From Nissolia schottii (Eukaryota > Streptophyta > Magnoliopsida > Fabales > Fabaceae), in assembly GCA_003254905.1 (NCBI GenBank), contig QANU01067059.1, forward strand, positions 213,869 through 277,868: a stretch of 64,000 nucleotides of DNA, in the 5' to 3' direction. Made by a program: the position numbers and the translations under genes. Shown piece by piece: positions 25,888 to 36,618 of the stretch; within the stretch, counting starts at the first letter, position 1; the number at the start of each line of letters is the position of its first letter. A model generated the notes under the pieces. It was not told the origin of the DNA. It did no database searches and was given only the letters and a program-made list of their open reading frames with translations.

Positions 25888-26023
25888 GTCCTACGTCGAA
25901 CAACAAAAGGATGGGAAACTAAATTTTTAGTTATAAAAAATAAGTGTTGTGAGCCTAATAATAAAAACGCAAGTCCCACATCGGACAACACAAAGAGCGA
26001 AAACAAACATTTTAGTTATAAAA
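25888..26023 (+). promoter_or_regulatory. Two tandem snRNA-promoter-like modules (USE plus TATA)
   Basis: GTCCCACATCG at 25973-25983 is an exact match to the plant snRNA upstream sequence element (consensus RTCCCACATCG). TTATAAAA follows at 26016, 32 bases after it. An 85-bp-earlier copy has GTCCTACGTCG (25888-25898) and TTATAAA (25931), again 32 bases apart. This spacing is close to that of pol II-type plant snRNA promoters. No snRNA sequence was recognised downstream of either module. Whether they are active is unknown. Confidence 0.5.
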
Positions 26024-28164
26024 AAAAAGGTGTTGCGAGTCCAATAACTCATTATTGAGCTTTAAAAGTTAAAAAGGCTCACAAAGCATGTTTCAGTTGC
26101 TCTTTTAATTTATTAAAAGAATTAGTAAAGTTTTGATTTAATGGTTCATTGGTCTAGAGCAATCTGTTCATCGGGTCATATGTTTCTTTATTGGTTTGTT
26201 GATTGTTGAATATTAGCAAATTGACTAGTTGCATAATTATTTGCGAAAATTTTGTCGTGTTACTTGCAAAATTTGCTAGGAATTAAAAAAAATTACGAAA
26301 TTTGATACGATATATACATGTAGAATTTGCTGCAAAATTTACATGTGTAATTTCCTACAAAATTTGTTGTGAATTCTACCTATGAAATTTGTTACAGAAC
26401 TTACCTGCAAAATTTGCTGCAAAATCTACCTGCAAATTTTCCTACGAAATGTTTCATGAGAAAAAATTTGTAGATAAGTATCTGCAAATTTTACGGCAAA
26501 ATTTGTAGGCAATGTGCAATTTTTTTATAGTGATATATGTCAAAATTACCAACAGATTTTATGTCTAATATCCGTCAGTAAGTGCTTTTCAGAAGCTTTT
26601 GGACGAAGATCCTCAAATTTATCGGCGGATATTTATCCATTGATAAATTTTGCCATGATTTGGTGCCAACCGATTATCGGAGGATATACTCGCCAGTAAA
26701 TATTGGTTTTTATATTAGTTTGATAACAACAATACTAGCAAATATATCTGTCAATACTAGTTTGTTTATATTAAATTTATTGGTTAGGGTTTAGGATTTT
26801 GGATTTTAGATTATTTAATATATGATTTATATTATTCTTTAGTAAACAATAATGGTTATAGCAAGACACCAAAATTGTAATTATGATGTATCTAATGGAT
26901 TATGAGGTCGATATTTTGAATGAAATTACAAATTAATTATAGGCATGATTTCCATGATTACTTATTAATAATATAAAAGTAATTGCTAAAATCCTTCAAC
27001 ATCGAGAAAGAAATTGATTTTTGCGGAGTAATAGCTGGCCAATTAGATATAATTAAGGCATATATGCCAAGTGAGATAATCATCTTAATTTTGTTATGAA
27101 AGGAGGAATGAGAAATTACGTGGTGGTTATATACGTGTTATTCATATGTATATATATTCATCCATGTCGAGAATGAAGAGAAATGAACGATAAAATTAGT
27201 GTGAACTATTTGTGAGACCTTGTAAATGGATATAATTGATTATTGATTAATACAACATCAGTTATTTAGGGTTTACAGCTTAGGATTTAGGATATGTACC
27301 GGTAGATATATCTGCTAATAAGTGTTACTTATTGGCGGATATGCAATTACCAGCAAAAAAATCCATTGATAATGAATTTTTAAGTGAGCAGGAAATTTCT
27401 CGCCCAAACAAAACGCGTTGTTTCACTTAATAGCCTTTTTGACGGATTGGTTTATTGGTGGATAAATCCACTAGTAACCGTCAAGATAAAATTTTTGTGT
27501 TCTTTTTTTCTTCCTTATTTCTCCTATTCTCTTCCTTCTCTCTAACTCTCATATTTTTATCTAACTGACCACCCCATTGCCGTCGCCGCCACTGACTACC
27601 GCCTCTAGCAAGAAATGCCACGGTCGTCGTACCACCAACATTCACCGACGCCTCTAGAAGGAGTGTTGCCACCGACGTACCTCCTGAAAGGAACACCACC
27701 ATCGTTGCCACTGCCGTGCCATCACTACCACCTCAAACATCCTCTACTCTTTCTTCTCTCTAACTGACGCTACCCGACGCCATACTGCCACCACCCTCGA
27801 TGTTGTTGTTGCCACATCCGCCTCCACTACCACTGTCTACAGGAGCTAGCAGTCACTGCCATCAACCTCCCCACAAGACCTACCTCCAAGCACCACAACT
27901 AGTAAGCCATTTTGTATCCTCTCCACCTCTAGGGTTTAGGGTTGTTTACCATTAGTGACTTTTGTAGGATAGGCGACTTAATGTTGTTCGACCTATATAA
28001 TTATCACATAAAATTCATGCTAAGCTGGGTCTTTGATAACATATAAACTTTATGATAATTGATGTTGGTTATTAATGTGAATTTAATTATTGTGTAAAAT
28101 GTATGATTTATATATGTTTGTTAATGTAATTTGAACATAGGCATTATGGTTACATTCTACAATC

Positions 28165-28566
28165 ATGTTTTTAGAAAATCGATTGTGGATGTATGATAGA
28201 GTCCACTTAAATCGAGGTGGGTATAAACTAGCATATATTGCAAGTGTAGATGATTTATGCATGAGATTTCAATTATCAAATCAATTTGAGAGGGAAAAGA
28301 AAGTTAGATGTCTATGGACTAAGTGAAAACACAACACGTTTCTTGAGGTTGAAAGCATTAGACTGTATTTGTATATGAATAGGTTTGAGCCTCATTATTG
28401 GGTATGGATTGATCATGGGGAGGTTGATACACATGGGATTAATCACTTCAGTATGTTGAAATATTATGGCGGTGGTGGTTCAAGTGGGTCGTGCGTAGTT
28501 GATAGTAATATCAATAACATGAACTTGGACACTAGTTATAGTCAATATGAAGAAATGGTTAATGAT
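28165..28566 (+). pseudogene. CACTA transposase, N-terminal transposase-associated domain
   Basis: The frame from ATG 28165 reads ...RLWMYDRVHLNRGGYKLAYI..., then ...FEREKKVRCLWTK, and continues in the same frame with ...SIRLYLYMNRFEPHYWVWID followed by HGEVD. This is the order of the transposase-associated domain that precedes the tnp2 catalytic region of plant CACTA transposases (DR-W-M-Y, a Cys-containing C-x2-C core, then Y-x-W-x-x-H-G-E). One in-frame TGA (28324-28326) replaces the second Cys of the expected C-x-x-C pair. The frame is cut at 28565/28566, after ...YEEMVND, by the start of an LTR. The catalytic domain is absent from the window. Confidence 0.8.
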
Positions 28567-28790
28567 GTTATCTGCCTTGGTTGGGTTACTTCTAGCCCCT
28601 ATATTTTTCTTTGTAAGAATTTTCTTATAAAAATATGGACCAATTTTAAAACTTTTTCCTTGCTTTATCAAAAATCATAAAGTATGAGGCATGCATGATT
28701 AGGAAGACATATATGTATATGCAAACAATAGAGTCTCGAGAGGACTTAGGCGATAATTTAGTTATTAGAATAATTATACAAAACATGTCA

Positions 28791-28792
<2 letters not shown>

Positions 28793-28833
<41 letters not shown>
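28793..28833. repeat. (TA)n microsatellite
   Basis: About 20 TA units followed by a short CA run, inside the LTR fragment. Confidence 0.95.
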
Positions 28834-28835
<2 letters not shown>

Positions 28836-29463
28836 CACACACACAATCACATGGTCCATAACATGTTTACACATGTGATTCATAATACATATTACATTTA
28901 TTGCACTTAAAGCAAATGACATAGTTGATCCATTTAGCTAATACAAAATACTAAACATAAGCTATTGTCCTTCTTCTTCCTTAGAATCCTTTGACGCCAA
29001 AGTCTTTGCTCATTCACTGATGCCTACTCCGCCACGGTGTACTCGTCGTGCTAGCCTAGAACCATAAAGGATTGGGGGTGAGAACATTGCGTCCTCAGTG
29101 GGAATCCTTGGGGCATCATTATTTGTTTTCTACTCAATTATGATTCCGCCGCTCAGGGGTCTCTAGGTGTCATATCATACTAAAATCCCTTCTGTTATTA
29201 ATATCCCTATTAGTCCTGAGTAGCTTCATCTAGTTTACTAGGTGATCGGGAATTCTATTCTTTGCCTTACTTAACATGGGAAAACCTTTTGTGTTTACTA
29301 CATTCTACTCGTTGAGTTACGTGACTTCAGGCCATATATTCTTGCATCTCTTATTCTCATATAGGCAGTCGTGTGAAAACTTCCTTACTTGTCATTGCTT
29401 CGTTATAAACAGGAATAATGATCTTCTAATACCTTACTTGTCATCTTTTAATACCTTTTTCCC

Positions 29464-29732
29464 TGCAAGCTTCTACCTACCGAGACCATCATACAAGCTT
29501 CTACCTACAGGACCATCCTGACCATCACTTCTCTGCAAGCTTCTACTTACAGAGACCATCCTGCAAGCTTCTACCTACAGGAATACTGACATTTACTTCT
29601 CTGCAAGCTTCTACCTACAAAGACCATCCTCCAAGCTTCTACCTACAAGACAATTGACCATCCCTCCCCTGTAAGCTTCTGCCTACAGGAATACTGAATT
29701 TTACTTCTCTGCAAGCTTCTACCTACAGAGAC
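29464..29732. repeat. Phased minisatellite with eight HindIII-containing units
   Basis: The core TGCAAGCTTCTACCTACAG occurs eight times. AAGCTT starts at 29467, 29495, 29537, 29565, 29605, 29633, 29673 and 29713, giving spacings of 28, 42, 28, 40, 28, 40 and 40 bases. The alternation implies a higher-order unit of about 68-70 bp with two core copies. Spacers are 'gaccatcc' or 'gaatactgacatttacttct' types. Confidence 0.85.
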
Positions 29733-29990
29733 GGTTCTTGCAGAAATACTATCTTCCTTGCAGACCTCAACCGTGTAAGAAAGTAGCAATACATTCACTA
29801 CAGGCCTCATACCATGTAGGAAAGAAATCATCCTTGTCATATTCGTGGAACATTACCTTATCATGCTTTAAGAGTTTCCCTTATATGCCTTCAAAACGTT
29901 TATACATACTCTTGTGCTCCTACACCTTGATTGGCACTTGTTGAAAGCTTTTTTCACTCTCTTTGTTTGTTCTCATGTCTACTATTTTGC

Positions 29991-31428
29991 TTTCAAATCC
30001 TCAAGGGATTCGATTGTAGTACAGTGAAAGGGTTGTCGTTCTCTGGGACTGGTAATTATGACGTTCTTTGATTGTTTGCTTTTTTAAGCACTAAATTGTT
30101 GGTTTAGCAATTGTGCGAGAACTAGGTAAAAGATATCAATTAATAACAAGAGCAACAAAGTAAACTGAGTTGTGAACAGTTAAGATAGTTGTCGGGATTT
30201 GAATTGTAATATTCCTTTTACACATCCAATATCCTTACAAATATGATCTATGAATTCTTTGATTTTATTGCCACCAAGTCTTATCTCAAATCAATTATAT
30301 CTAGCGGGTTAAGATCACTTAATTCTTCAATATTATTTTGCCAATATCTTGCACAAATTAACAGAGTAGATTGACATTATTCCGGGTGTTAATGCGACTA
30401 ATTCCCAATTCTAATTCTAGCAATTAGGTGTATCAGATGATTTGATCTAGTTCCAACTTAATGAATGCAACTTTCGTTCACACAATTAAGTTTAGATTCA
30501 AGCTTAGGATAGTTAAGTCAAACATTGATTTGATTTCAAATTAATGGGTGTAGTTTTCACTCACAATAATCAAGTTTCAAATCAATATTTAAATAGCTAA
30601 ATCAAGGTAAGCATTAATAGCAAGATCAATTCATTAAAATCATAGAATCCCATAAATGCATATATAGGAAAGTTAAAATGGATGCATTCAAGCAATATTA
30701 CGCATCTAACTCCAATAATAGGAAAGTTAACTATCCATGGTCATGGATTGATTACAAGTTTATTGAGTTACCAAGGAAAGTAAGACAATCGGTCGACGAC
30801 AGACATCGTTTCTACGCCACGGCGAACAAAGAGTCTCGGAATCCCTTCCCCTTTTCCTTGGGATAACCTCTCTAGTTCCTAAACTCTCCCTCCTGTTCTT
30901 GGCCCAAATTCTCTCTAATTATATCTGAAATTGAAGTGAGGAATGAGATGCTGAATGAGAGCCTCGGTTGCTCTATTTATAGGAAAAATTTCCAAGGGCC
31001 GCTGAGCCGCTATGGGGCACCGCTGAGTGGTTCAGCTTCCTTCGCCATGAAGTTTTGTCATTTCTAAAAGGTGGCTCTGACATTATCTTATCAGAGCGCT
31101 AAGCAGCTGGCAGGGTGCTGAGCTGTGCAAGGTCGTGTCAGTGCTGCTGTAGGGCTTGCAGGGATTCCTTCATGCCTAAGCAACTTCATCTCGAAGCAAT
31201 GGAAAGTTGAGTGGCTCAGAGGACTACTGAGCGGTCTGAAGCTCTCATTGAATCTTCTTTTTGTTCCGTGCCTTTCATTTCTATGGGATTTGGCTTGAAA
31301 TTCATCATTTTATACAAAAATGTATCCATTCACGATTATTAAACTTTACAAAAATAGGGGAAATTAGCTCATAAATTCATATTTAAATAGCTCATAGATA
31401 TGTCTTTTGTATCAAAATAATATCAACA
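29991..31428 (-). mobile_element. LTR-like retroelement fragment
   Basis: Read on the minus strand it starts TGTTGATATTATTTTGATAC at 31428 and contains several CGCTGAGC-type words (around 31200-31000). Near 30050 it has CAGTCCCAGAGAACGACAAC, resembling the 'ctccctgtgggatcgacc' block of the LTR at 32143-33497. It is probably an LTR of a related family, but no opposite end, primer-binding site or target duplication was established. Confidence 0.4.
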
Positions 31429-31866
31429 TATTGTACTTAACAGTAAGACGCCTTATCGTCGAACCATCTAATGGTAACGAAAGTGAAAATTTGCCAAAAT
31501 TACCACGCCACTTTTTTTGTACCGTTAGAATGTTTGTCACAAAGCCGATGGTAATCCTTTAAATTAAACGAAGTGTTTCGACAAAGCAGTTATAGTCGGA
31601 CTATTTCCAGTTACCATCTGTAATTACTGACAGTAACGTTATGAAAATTTACTTAAACGCATTTCACTTTCCCACAACACATCATTCACTCATTTCTTTT
31701 TTCTCTTCTCTTCTCTTCTTTTTCTCTTTTCCTCTCCTCTCCCTCATCTCCTCTCCTCCTTCCTCCACTACCACCTCCACATTCATCATCAACAACATCA
31801 TCATCCTACACTACCCATTACATTCCTTACCCTCAAAACCCTAACCTTTCTTCTTCCCCTTCTTTT

Positions 31867-31990
31867 GTGTTGGAACATGGGGTTAACCCTCCTGGGGTTG
31901 AAATTGAATCCTATGCTCCAACATCTATTGCCATTAACAGCAACGACAACAATGATCAAAATTGGGTTGCTAGTGTTACCTATGCACCTG
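31867..31990 (+). pseudogene. Exon-like segment of unknown origin inside the CACTA element
   Basis: An open frame reading MLEHGVNPPGVEIESYAPTS and ending ...NWVASVTYAP runs straight into a consensus donor GTAAGTGG at 31990. It follows a CT-rich tract and AAACCCTAACC, typical of a plant 5' leader. The GTAAGT makes it look like a first coding exon. I do not recognise the protein. It may be the element's own second gene or a captured host exon. No downstream exon was found. Confidence 0.3.
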
Positions 31991-32142
31991 TAAGTGGAGT
32001 GGGTTTCTCTCTCTCATTTTGTCTTAAAGTTTCAATTTTTAGAATTGGTTTAGTGTGTATTAGTTTGATTCTAGTTGTGATGTGCATTAATTTTTTACAT
32101 TGTCTTAAAGTTTTTGGTAATTGATTATGGTTGTGATGTGCA

Positions 32143-33497
32143 TGATAAGTGCCCAAAATACACAATTTTTATCATTCAAAATGGCACTTATCCGTTATGT
32201 TTTTAACGAATTATCTAATGAATTCCCCGTATTTTGTAGGATTTATAATTTATTTTGAAGATGGATGCAAGTAGATTAATTGAAGAATAATCCCATGAAG
32301 AAGGGAAGAAAAGGGCAGAATTGGAAAAGAGATTAAAAGAGAAAACTTTGGACGAAGGCGTCGCTCAGCGAAGTACACAGAATCGCTCAGCGCTCAAGAC
32401 CTAATCGCTCAGCGATATTACTCTAATCGCTCAGCGATAGTAAGTCGGCAAGCCACTTGCACCGGCGCCATCATTGAGCCAGCTGGAGCCAACTAGGACC
32501 AGCCAATCACAGAGCGACACGTCAGCACCGCCTGCAAAAAGCTGCCGAGCATTTAATGCAAGGTACAATCGCTCAGCGATTACGCGCCGCCGCCCAGCGA
32601 TAAAGGATTAATCGCTCAGCGATGACACCCAAACCGCTGAGCGATGGACCCAANNNNNNNNNNNNNNNNNNNNNNNNNNNNNNNNNNNNNNNNNNNNNNN
32701 NNNNNNNNNNNNNNNNNNNNNNNNNNNNNNNNNNNNNNNNNNNNNNNNNNNNNNNNNNNNNNNNNNNNNNNNNNNNNNNNNNNNNNNNNNNNNNNNNNNN
32801 NNNNNNNNNNNNNNNNNNNNNNNNNNNNNNNNNNNNNNNNNNNNNNNNNNNNNNNNNNNNNNNNNNNNNNNNNNNNNNNNNNNNNNNNNNNNNNNNNNNN
32901 NNNNNNNNNNNNNNNNNNNNNNNNNNNNNNNNNNNNNNNNNNNNNNNNNNNNNNNNNNNNNNNNNNNNNNNNNNNNNNNNNNNNNNNNNNNNNNNNNNNN
33001 NNNNNNNNNNNNNNNNNNNNNNNNNNNNNNNNNNNNNNNNNNNNNNNNNNNNNNNNNNNNNNNNNNNNNNNNNNNNNNNNNNNNNNNNNNNNNNNNNNNN
33101 NNNNNNNNNNNNNNNNNNNNNNNNNNNNNNNCATGAAACTATGATGTGATTAAAATTCCCAACAAGCTCCGGAACTACCTCTGATTTGTTTCCTATTTTA
33201 TTTTCCTGTCTTTTATTTATTTAGTCTATTTTAATATAAATCAAATCACAAATCTTTCACCTTATTGTTTAATTAAATAAACTCAAGAACGGTATTTTTA
33301 CAACTCCCTGTGGGATCGACCATACCCTATACTGCAAACGGATTCCTTATGGAATCTGAAAGCCGTAAAGTAGGTATGAATATAAATTTAATTTGAACAA
33401 CAAAAGCACAGACAAACTTTCTAAGAGATTGGCATGGTTGTGACAAGATCTAGAGCTATGTCAAGATCCGAGAAAGTGATTAAAAAGGCTTTCATCA
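32143..33497 (+). mobile_element. LTR (solo or complete element hidden by gap) with GTGCA duplication
   Basis: Begins TGATAAGTGCCCAAAATACA and ends GGCTTTCATCA, giving TG...CA ends. It is flanked by a perfect 5-bp duplication GTGCA at 32138-32142 and 33498-33502. The left half carries six exact CGCTCAGCG words plus the variants CGCCCAGCG and CGCTGAGCG between 32362 and 32645. The block 'caactccctgtgggatcgac' lies near 33300. With one TG end, one CA end and no coding sequence it reads as a solo LTR, but the 478-base N run inside could hide more. Confidence 0.8.
32654..33131. other. Assembly gap
   Basis: Run of 478 N. Open frames across it are artefacts. It starts in the CGCTCAGCG repeat zone, which probably caused the break. 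Confidence 1.
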
Positions 33498-34456
33498 GTG
33501 CATTAGTTTGAGTTTGTGTGTTTAGGAATGATGGATGTTGTTTTTTGGTATGAAATGAAATTCGGATGTATGAAATGATGGATGTGCATTAATTTTGATG
33601 TTGTGATGTGCATTAGTTTGAGTTTTGTGTGTTCAGGAATTGGGAAGGGAAGGGAATGGAATGAAATTCAGAATACTTTTTTTTAAAAAATTATTATCTT
33701 TACTGTCGGAAGTAGTCGACGGTAATTACATAAAAATATATTCAAATTATTGAAGAAATTAACTAATGAAAGATAGAATAAAATATTACTATTATTATCG
33801 TCCGTTATAGTCAACAGTAAACGGTTCAGTTCCTCGATCGCCATTAGTGTTGGTCGTCACCGACGCTAATTACCATTGGCTATATAAATCCGATGGTAAT
33901 ATGTTTCTATCGAGATTATTACCGTCGGTGTGCTTTTCAACGGTAAAACTGACGGAAGGTTAAAAATTCGACAGTAATTGGGAAAAAAATCGTTGGTAAC
34001 TCTGACGGTAATGAGCGTTTTTCTTGTGTCTTGAAGGGACTCTAGCCCTATTTCTTCGATTAATTAGTAGTTATGTAATTGATTGCTGACTTTTATTAGA
34101 GTACAAGAGACTCAAAATAATCATCCTGGTTCTTCTCTTAATTCTTTTTATTTTTAGTTAGTTTGATATTGTTATGGGGAGAACCCTTGTTTATTTGCTT
34201 TGTCCATCAAAATCTATTGTGTTTTTTGATTCCTTGAATCAATAATACTATCTATCTCCATCAAAGAAACAACAATTTAACATTGGATAAGAATTTGATT
34301 CGAAAAAATTATTTTTCACTTATTTGATTCCAAATACACCATAAGACATTTGTTAGTAAAATTAAAAAAAATTATATAAGGGTTTGACTAACAAGTGTTA
34401 TAAGAATACTTGTTAAGGAATTAAGAAATGATTTTTTTATTGGAAACACAATACTT

Positions 34457-34727
34457 TAAGGGGTTAAATGTTAGCTTAGTCTCTGAAAAATGTTTCGGTG
34501 TCCTAAGTCGTCTCTAAAAAACTAAAGTGTCAATTTAGTCCCCTGAAAGTACCAACGTAGTTTTTGAAATTTCAAAACATTGCTCTTATTAACCCTTGAA
34601 ATTTTAAAAAACATGACAAAAGATGGACTAATGGAAACACCATTTTGAAATTTTAAAAACTAAGTTGACACTATTTTTTCAAAGACCACCTAACACCAGA
34701 ACATTTTTCCAAAGGTTAAATTGACAC
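34457..34727. mobile_element. Small MITE-like inverted repeat element
   Basis: The left end (AGGGGTTAAATGTTAGCTTA) and the reverse complement of the right end (AGGGTTGCGTGTCAATTTAA) are similar. The body contains 'ttagtccc' and 'aaagtgtcaattta' words shared in inverse orientation. No clear target duplication. Confidence 0.45.
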
Positions 34728-35949
34728 GCAACCCTATTTTAAGTGTTCAATGCATTAATAACATTAAAAATCTCAAAACATCTCACTCTTAATTACTGTC
34801 ATAAGGTATATTCGTAACAATATTTTATACCATGTCATTCTAAATTGTTTGATATTAAAAGTTTAATAAACTTTACACTATTAGGTCTTAAATTTATTCT
34901 ATCATACATATTGAAACGCCCTAGCTAACTGTTTACGTGTACGTCGCAAACAATGCTCACTAGGTTGTTATCTGCTTTGGTTGGGGTTACTTTTAGCCCC
35001 TAGTTTACACTTGACAATATGGACCGTTTTGAAAACTTTTCCTTTTCGTTGCTAATTTATAAACTATAAGTCATGAGTGGTTAAAAGAACATATGTATAC
35101 AAACGATAGAAGCTCGAAGGATTTAAGTGATAATTAATACAATACATATTATATATACACAAATACCAGTACAAAGGTCCAACACATAGTCATACATTTG
35201 CTTACTAATACATACTACACAAAATTCACAAAAGAGTCAATGGCTTATCTAGACCATATACAAAACAGGTATTTCTCTACTACGTAAGTAAACGTCCTGC
35301 TGTCCTTCTAAAGTCGTTTGGTTGTAGACCGTCCACCACTTTACCATGTGTCGCTATCATCAATGATCTTTAGGTATGCACCTGGAACCATAAATGGGCG
35401 GGGGGTGAGAACATTACGTTCTCAATGGGAATCCTTGGGGGACGTAACTAATTATTACGCTCCAATTTATGATTCCGCCGCTCAGGGATCTCTAGGTGTC
35501 ACAATTATACTACAGTCCTACTTATTATTATCTGTTCTAGTCCTGAGCAGCTTTCCTACTTTACTAGGTGATCGAGGGAATCTAATCTTGTTTTACCTAC
35601 TCATAGGTTCTCGTGCTTTCTATCCCTAGTTGTTTGGGTATCGTGTCCTCTGATCACGTACCCACGCGCCTATACTTTGTGGGGCAATCTCGTGGTACTA
35701 CGTCACTTGATATGTCCCAACCCAAATATACATACACACACACACACATATATATTCACATACACAACCCTTCATCACATAACTCATGCATGGTGATTTC
35801 TCTCACACGTTCTACCAGGCTTTCCTAGGGATTTTTTTCTATCTCTCATAAGGTCTGCCAGGCTCTCCTGGAGATTCTGTCTGTCTGTCATAGGTTTTGC
35901 CAGGCTCTTCTGGGATTTCTGTTTGTCTGTCCACACCTCCTCGCACACC

Positions 35950-36225
35950 TCGAGACCGTCGTCCCCATGGCGGTGTACGACCTAACCTTTTATGTCTGTT
36001 TCTCGAGGCAAACAAGACTCCACTCCTCTGGGTGGCGAGGGGCCGCCCTGACGGCGTAACCGGAAGCAGACTTAACCACACCTTCTCGTACACCTTGGGA
36101 CTCTTCCCCCGGTGGTGTACGACCTAACCTTTTCTGTTTGTTCCTCGAGCCAACATGACTCCACCCTCTTATCGGGTGGCCAGGGGCCTCCCTGACGGCG
36201 TCACTGGAAGCAGATCATAGCTCTT
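35950..36225. repeat. 142-bp tandem duplication inside the LTR
   Basis: GTGTACGACCTAACCTTTT occurs at 35973 and again at 36115, and 'ggcctccctgacggcgt' follows each copy at a similar distance. Two diverged units are present, flanked by several 'caggctctcctg' words. Confidence 0.7.
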
Positions 36226-36562
36226 ACACATCTTGCCAGGCTCTCCTGACGGGAAGGGTATGTTTCTCTTACTCGTCTGGTCAGGCTCTCCTGACGGGAA
36301 AGGTTTGTCTGTGTTTATGATATAATTCTCCTGAACTCACAACTTGGGACATACCACTCAAGATCTATACTCGTTTCCTATGATCAATTATGAGCTTGCC
36401 ATAGTTAAGTGATAATCTCTCTAGTTATTTACCATCATCCTCATGATGTATGCTAATATAACGCACAATTACTTAGTTATTACAATTGCAACACATAATT
36501 ACAATTATTACATCTAAAATATGTTTGTCACATCATAGATGATTGTAATATTATAAACCAAT

Positions 36563-36572
<10 letters not shown>

Positions 36573-36614
<42 letters not shown>
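36573..36614. repeat. (TA)n microsatellite preceded by (GT)n
   Basis: About 21 TA units preceded by a short GT run. Confidence 0.95.

Positions 36615-36618
<4 letters not shown>

Larger units (their letters stand above)
24347..26532. mobile_element. Non-autonomous CACTA element with ATA target duplication
   Basis: The left terminus is CACTACTAAAAAACTG (24347) and the reverse complement of the right terminus is CACTATAAAAAAATTG (ending 26532). The element is flanked on both sides by ATA (24344-24346 and 26533-26535), the 3-bp duplication expected for CACTA transposons. Subterminal zones (24350-25060 and 26215-26530) are packed with short direct and inverted words such as 'tttgctgcaaattt' and 'ttgcgaattttcttgcaaa', the kind of array that binds the accessory transposase protein in En/Spm. 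The 2186-bp element carries no transposase. Its interior holds an (ATT)n microsatellite and two snRNA-promoter-like modules. Confidence 0.9.
24302..28565 (+). mobile_element. Older CACTA (En/Spm) element, 3' truncated, host of a nested CACTA
   Basis: The left end reads TACTATAAAAACGCC, one transition away from the expected CACTA terminus. It is followed by subterminal words of the type 'cggatat' and 'atccgtcagtaag', which recur to about 27480. A second CACTA element (24347-26532) splits this subterminal zone. Further right come a CT-rich leader, a Pro/Ala-type coding patch around 27560-27900 and a transposase-associated-domain exon (28165-28566). The element stops at 28565, where an LTR begins. 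Its right terminus was not found. The assignment follows from the transposase domain together with the terminus. Confidence 0.7.
28566..29990 (-). mobile_element. Tekay/Del-like LTR fragment, copy 1
   Basis: Begins TGTTATCTGCCTTGGTTGGG and is alignable in the same orientation with the LTR at 34966. Shared blocks are 'atatggacc...aaaactttttcc', 'ggggtgagaacatt.cgt.ctca.tgggaatcc', 'atgattccgccgctcaggg' and 'tttactaggtgatcg'. Similarity fades after about 29275, where a short-period repeat takes over. Read on the minus strand it would be the 3' end of an LTR (...CAGATAACA). The right boundary is uncertain. It inserted into the CACTA transposase frame. No matching target duplication was found. 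Confidence 0.6.
31440..34028. mobile_element. Third CACTA-like element, interrupted by an LTR
   Basis: The reverse complement of the right end is CACAAGAAAAACGCTCATTA, close to a CACTA terminus. Subterminal words of 'gacggtaat', 'gatggtaat' and 'ccgtcgg' type occur in both end zones (31440-31640 and 33690-34028). A CT-rich leader and a small open exon-like segment (31867-31990) follow on the left, as in other plant CACTA elements. The left terminus itself is not intact. The LTR at 32143-33497 sits inside it. Confidence 0.6.

Noticed and set aside
29464-29732. CRISPR-like spaced repeats
   Set aside because: A plant genome, irregular similar spacers and an LTR context. It is a minisatellite.
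32616-33149. Long open frames across N
   Set aside because: Assembly gap, no sequence information.
35839-36127. Opposing Arg/Gly/Pro-rich frames
   Set aside because: They lie inside the LTR and its 142-bp tandem duplication and are not expected to be coding.
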